From Halocaridina rubra (taxonomy: Eukaryota; Arthropoda; Malacostraca; Decapoda; Atyidae): a DNA stretch of 62,434 bases. Shown here one piece after another: positions 61,061 to 62,434 of this stretch. The stretch is taken from positions 1 through 62,434 of the forward strand of contig JAXCGZ010013706.1 in the NCBI GenBank assembly GCA_037179515.1. The letters are read 5' to 3'. The notes under the pieces are model-generated. The model had not been told where the DNA came from. It searched no databases and saw only the letters and a list, made by a program, of their open reading frames with translations. Numbering within the stretch: the first letter of the stretch is position 1; every line of letters starts with the position of its first letter. The position numbers and the translations under genes are program-made.

Positions 61061-62434
61061 AAAAAATTGTGTACCATATGCTCAATCAGCTGCACTTTCT
61101 TCTTCCAAAGCAATAAAGCTTTTCTCTCTCTCTCTCTCTCTCTTGGATTAAGTCAGCTGTGGCTGAAAGCCCAGAAGGGTATAAATTATTTATTTTTGTT
61201 ACTATGAGTTTTATATCTATTTGCATGAAATTATCACAATTATATCAAATAAAAATCTTTTTGATATCTTTTATTTTTATTTTTTTATTTAAGCAAAAGT
61301 TTAAAATAAATGTACCGTCCCTAATCGGTACAGAAAAAAGAAATATGTACAGTAGTTGTCTTAATAATATGAAAAATTGACATGTTGTTGTAAGAGTGCA
61401 TTACATACATAAATACAGAAAACCGATAATTCAACTCTCTCTCGCATACACACACACACCATACACATTATTCGTATCTATGGATGCTCATATGTTGGAT
61501 GTTCGAAAGTCGAGGAGTGTCTGTAGTAATAATTTTCTTAGGCTGAAAATGGCTGACATATATTATAATGTACCACTGTCCCAAACGGAGTCTCATATTA
61601 TTGAACTGTAGCCCTGGAAGGTTTCCTAAAGGTACTTAAATGCCAAATATATAAAAATAACTTTGGAAAATACTGATAAACTTACATCAGCAATATAAAG
61701 TAATTTATTAACTACACCATACAATGCAAATACTAATAAAGCACACAACTTACAATGAACTATTATTTCCTCACCATTAGCAGTCTAAAAACGACAATTC
61801 TTTATATTATGAAGAATACAAAATATGCATACCAAAAATATATATTAAAATGTGTATGCTTCAGAATGAAACATTAATGAGTAGCTGCTGACAACAATAT
61901 ATAAAACTTCGATAAAACATAATTACACAATTCATGTTCTTTCCTAGATCTATTATAGAGTGAAGATCACTTATCTGCTAAGGATAGTTTCAAACAGACA
62001 CCTGAACCGTGCCTTATATGAAATTCTAAACATAATATGTATTCTCCTCTAACTATACACTTAAGCTTAAGCTTAATTCATAAATTTGGAACACAATAAG
62101 ATCAACAACAACCAAATTCATAAAACAACAAATGCAACAACATACTGTAATAAAAATAACGTTAGTGTGCTTTAAAATTAATGACCTGCTTCTGTAGTGT
62201 GCAGCTCTCCTATAGCTCTGCCATACCAAATGAAGCAATACATGCTCTAAGTTTGAGGAAACAAGGCCAATTTGTTAACTACCCCTTCAATTGAGTTCTT
62301 TTGCATATAAGTCAATATACTGCCACTGACGTATATCATATCTGGTAAGGTTGATTAAATACACCAAATGACTTGAAATATGGTGCTAAAAGTGCAAGAA
62401 TAACAAAATGCTTGAAGGTCAGTGCTCTCTGCTT
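61061..62434. other. Non-coding sequence
   Basis: AT-rich, with a (CT)n run at 61122-61143 and a short CA run near 61446. No exon or mobile element recognised. Confidence 0.5.

Overview
This window is animal nuclear DNA, most likely from an arthropod and plausibly a decapod crustacean. The reasons are spliced exons with canonical borders, very long dinucleotide and trinucleotide microsatellites, and a dense mixture of Tigger/pogo, piggyBac, CR1, RTE, I-clade and LTR elements. The organism call is inference; no species marker is present.

Host gene. Two short minus-strand exons (44342-44439 and 14202-14288) fit together in phase. They encode the start of the TFIIS-like N-terminal domain of PNUTS (PPP1R10), the nuclear targeting subunit of protein phosphatase 1. 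The intron between them would be 30,053 bp, so about half of the window is one transposon-filled intron. The first exon and everything after the domain's first third were not found and probably lie outside the window. An in-frame 189-bp candidate cassette exon (43470-43658) lies inside the intron, with weak support.

Mobile DNA, left to right. 775-1259: 3' end of a jockey/CR1-superfamily LINE. 3704-11260: three Tigger/pogo-like DNA transposons (3808-5429, about 5599-7531, 8302-11258), each carrying internal tandem repeats of about 160-180 bp; the third has a broken transposase. 11706-12222 and 25449-25963: two inverted copies of a piggyBac-type MITE with TTAA duplications. 15895-16135: a tRNA-derived SINE. 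17046-17230 and 24545-24700: two tiny elements that join the head and tail of the jockey-type LINE. 18340-21298: a full-length but frameshifted CR1-like LINE. 21646-24280: an RTE-type LINE split by a second LINE. 27197-31731: two Tigger elements either side of a fragment of the 8302-11258 family. 36106-41035: a jockey-type LINE with an internal 844-bp triplication. 41041-42755: a Tigger relic broken by an RTE fragment. 45037-47187: an I-clade LINE with an RNase H domain. 47430-50498: an LTR retrotransposon with a 5-bp target duplication and a nested LINE tail. 51163-53917: a small TA-flanked MITE and a Tigger element. 55818-60768: a head-to-tail array of three CR1-like insertions separated by (AC)n, one with an intact 940-residue endonuclease/reverse transcriptase frame.

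No defence system, CRISPR array, operon, rRNA gene or convincing tRNA gene was seen. The points of most interest are the PNUTS exons around a 30-kb intron, the (AC)n-associated array of young CR1-like LINEs, the graded expansion of a 160-bp monomer inside related Tigger elements, the tandem triplication inside one LINE, and the head-plus-tail mini-LINEs.
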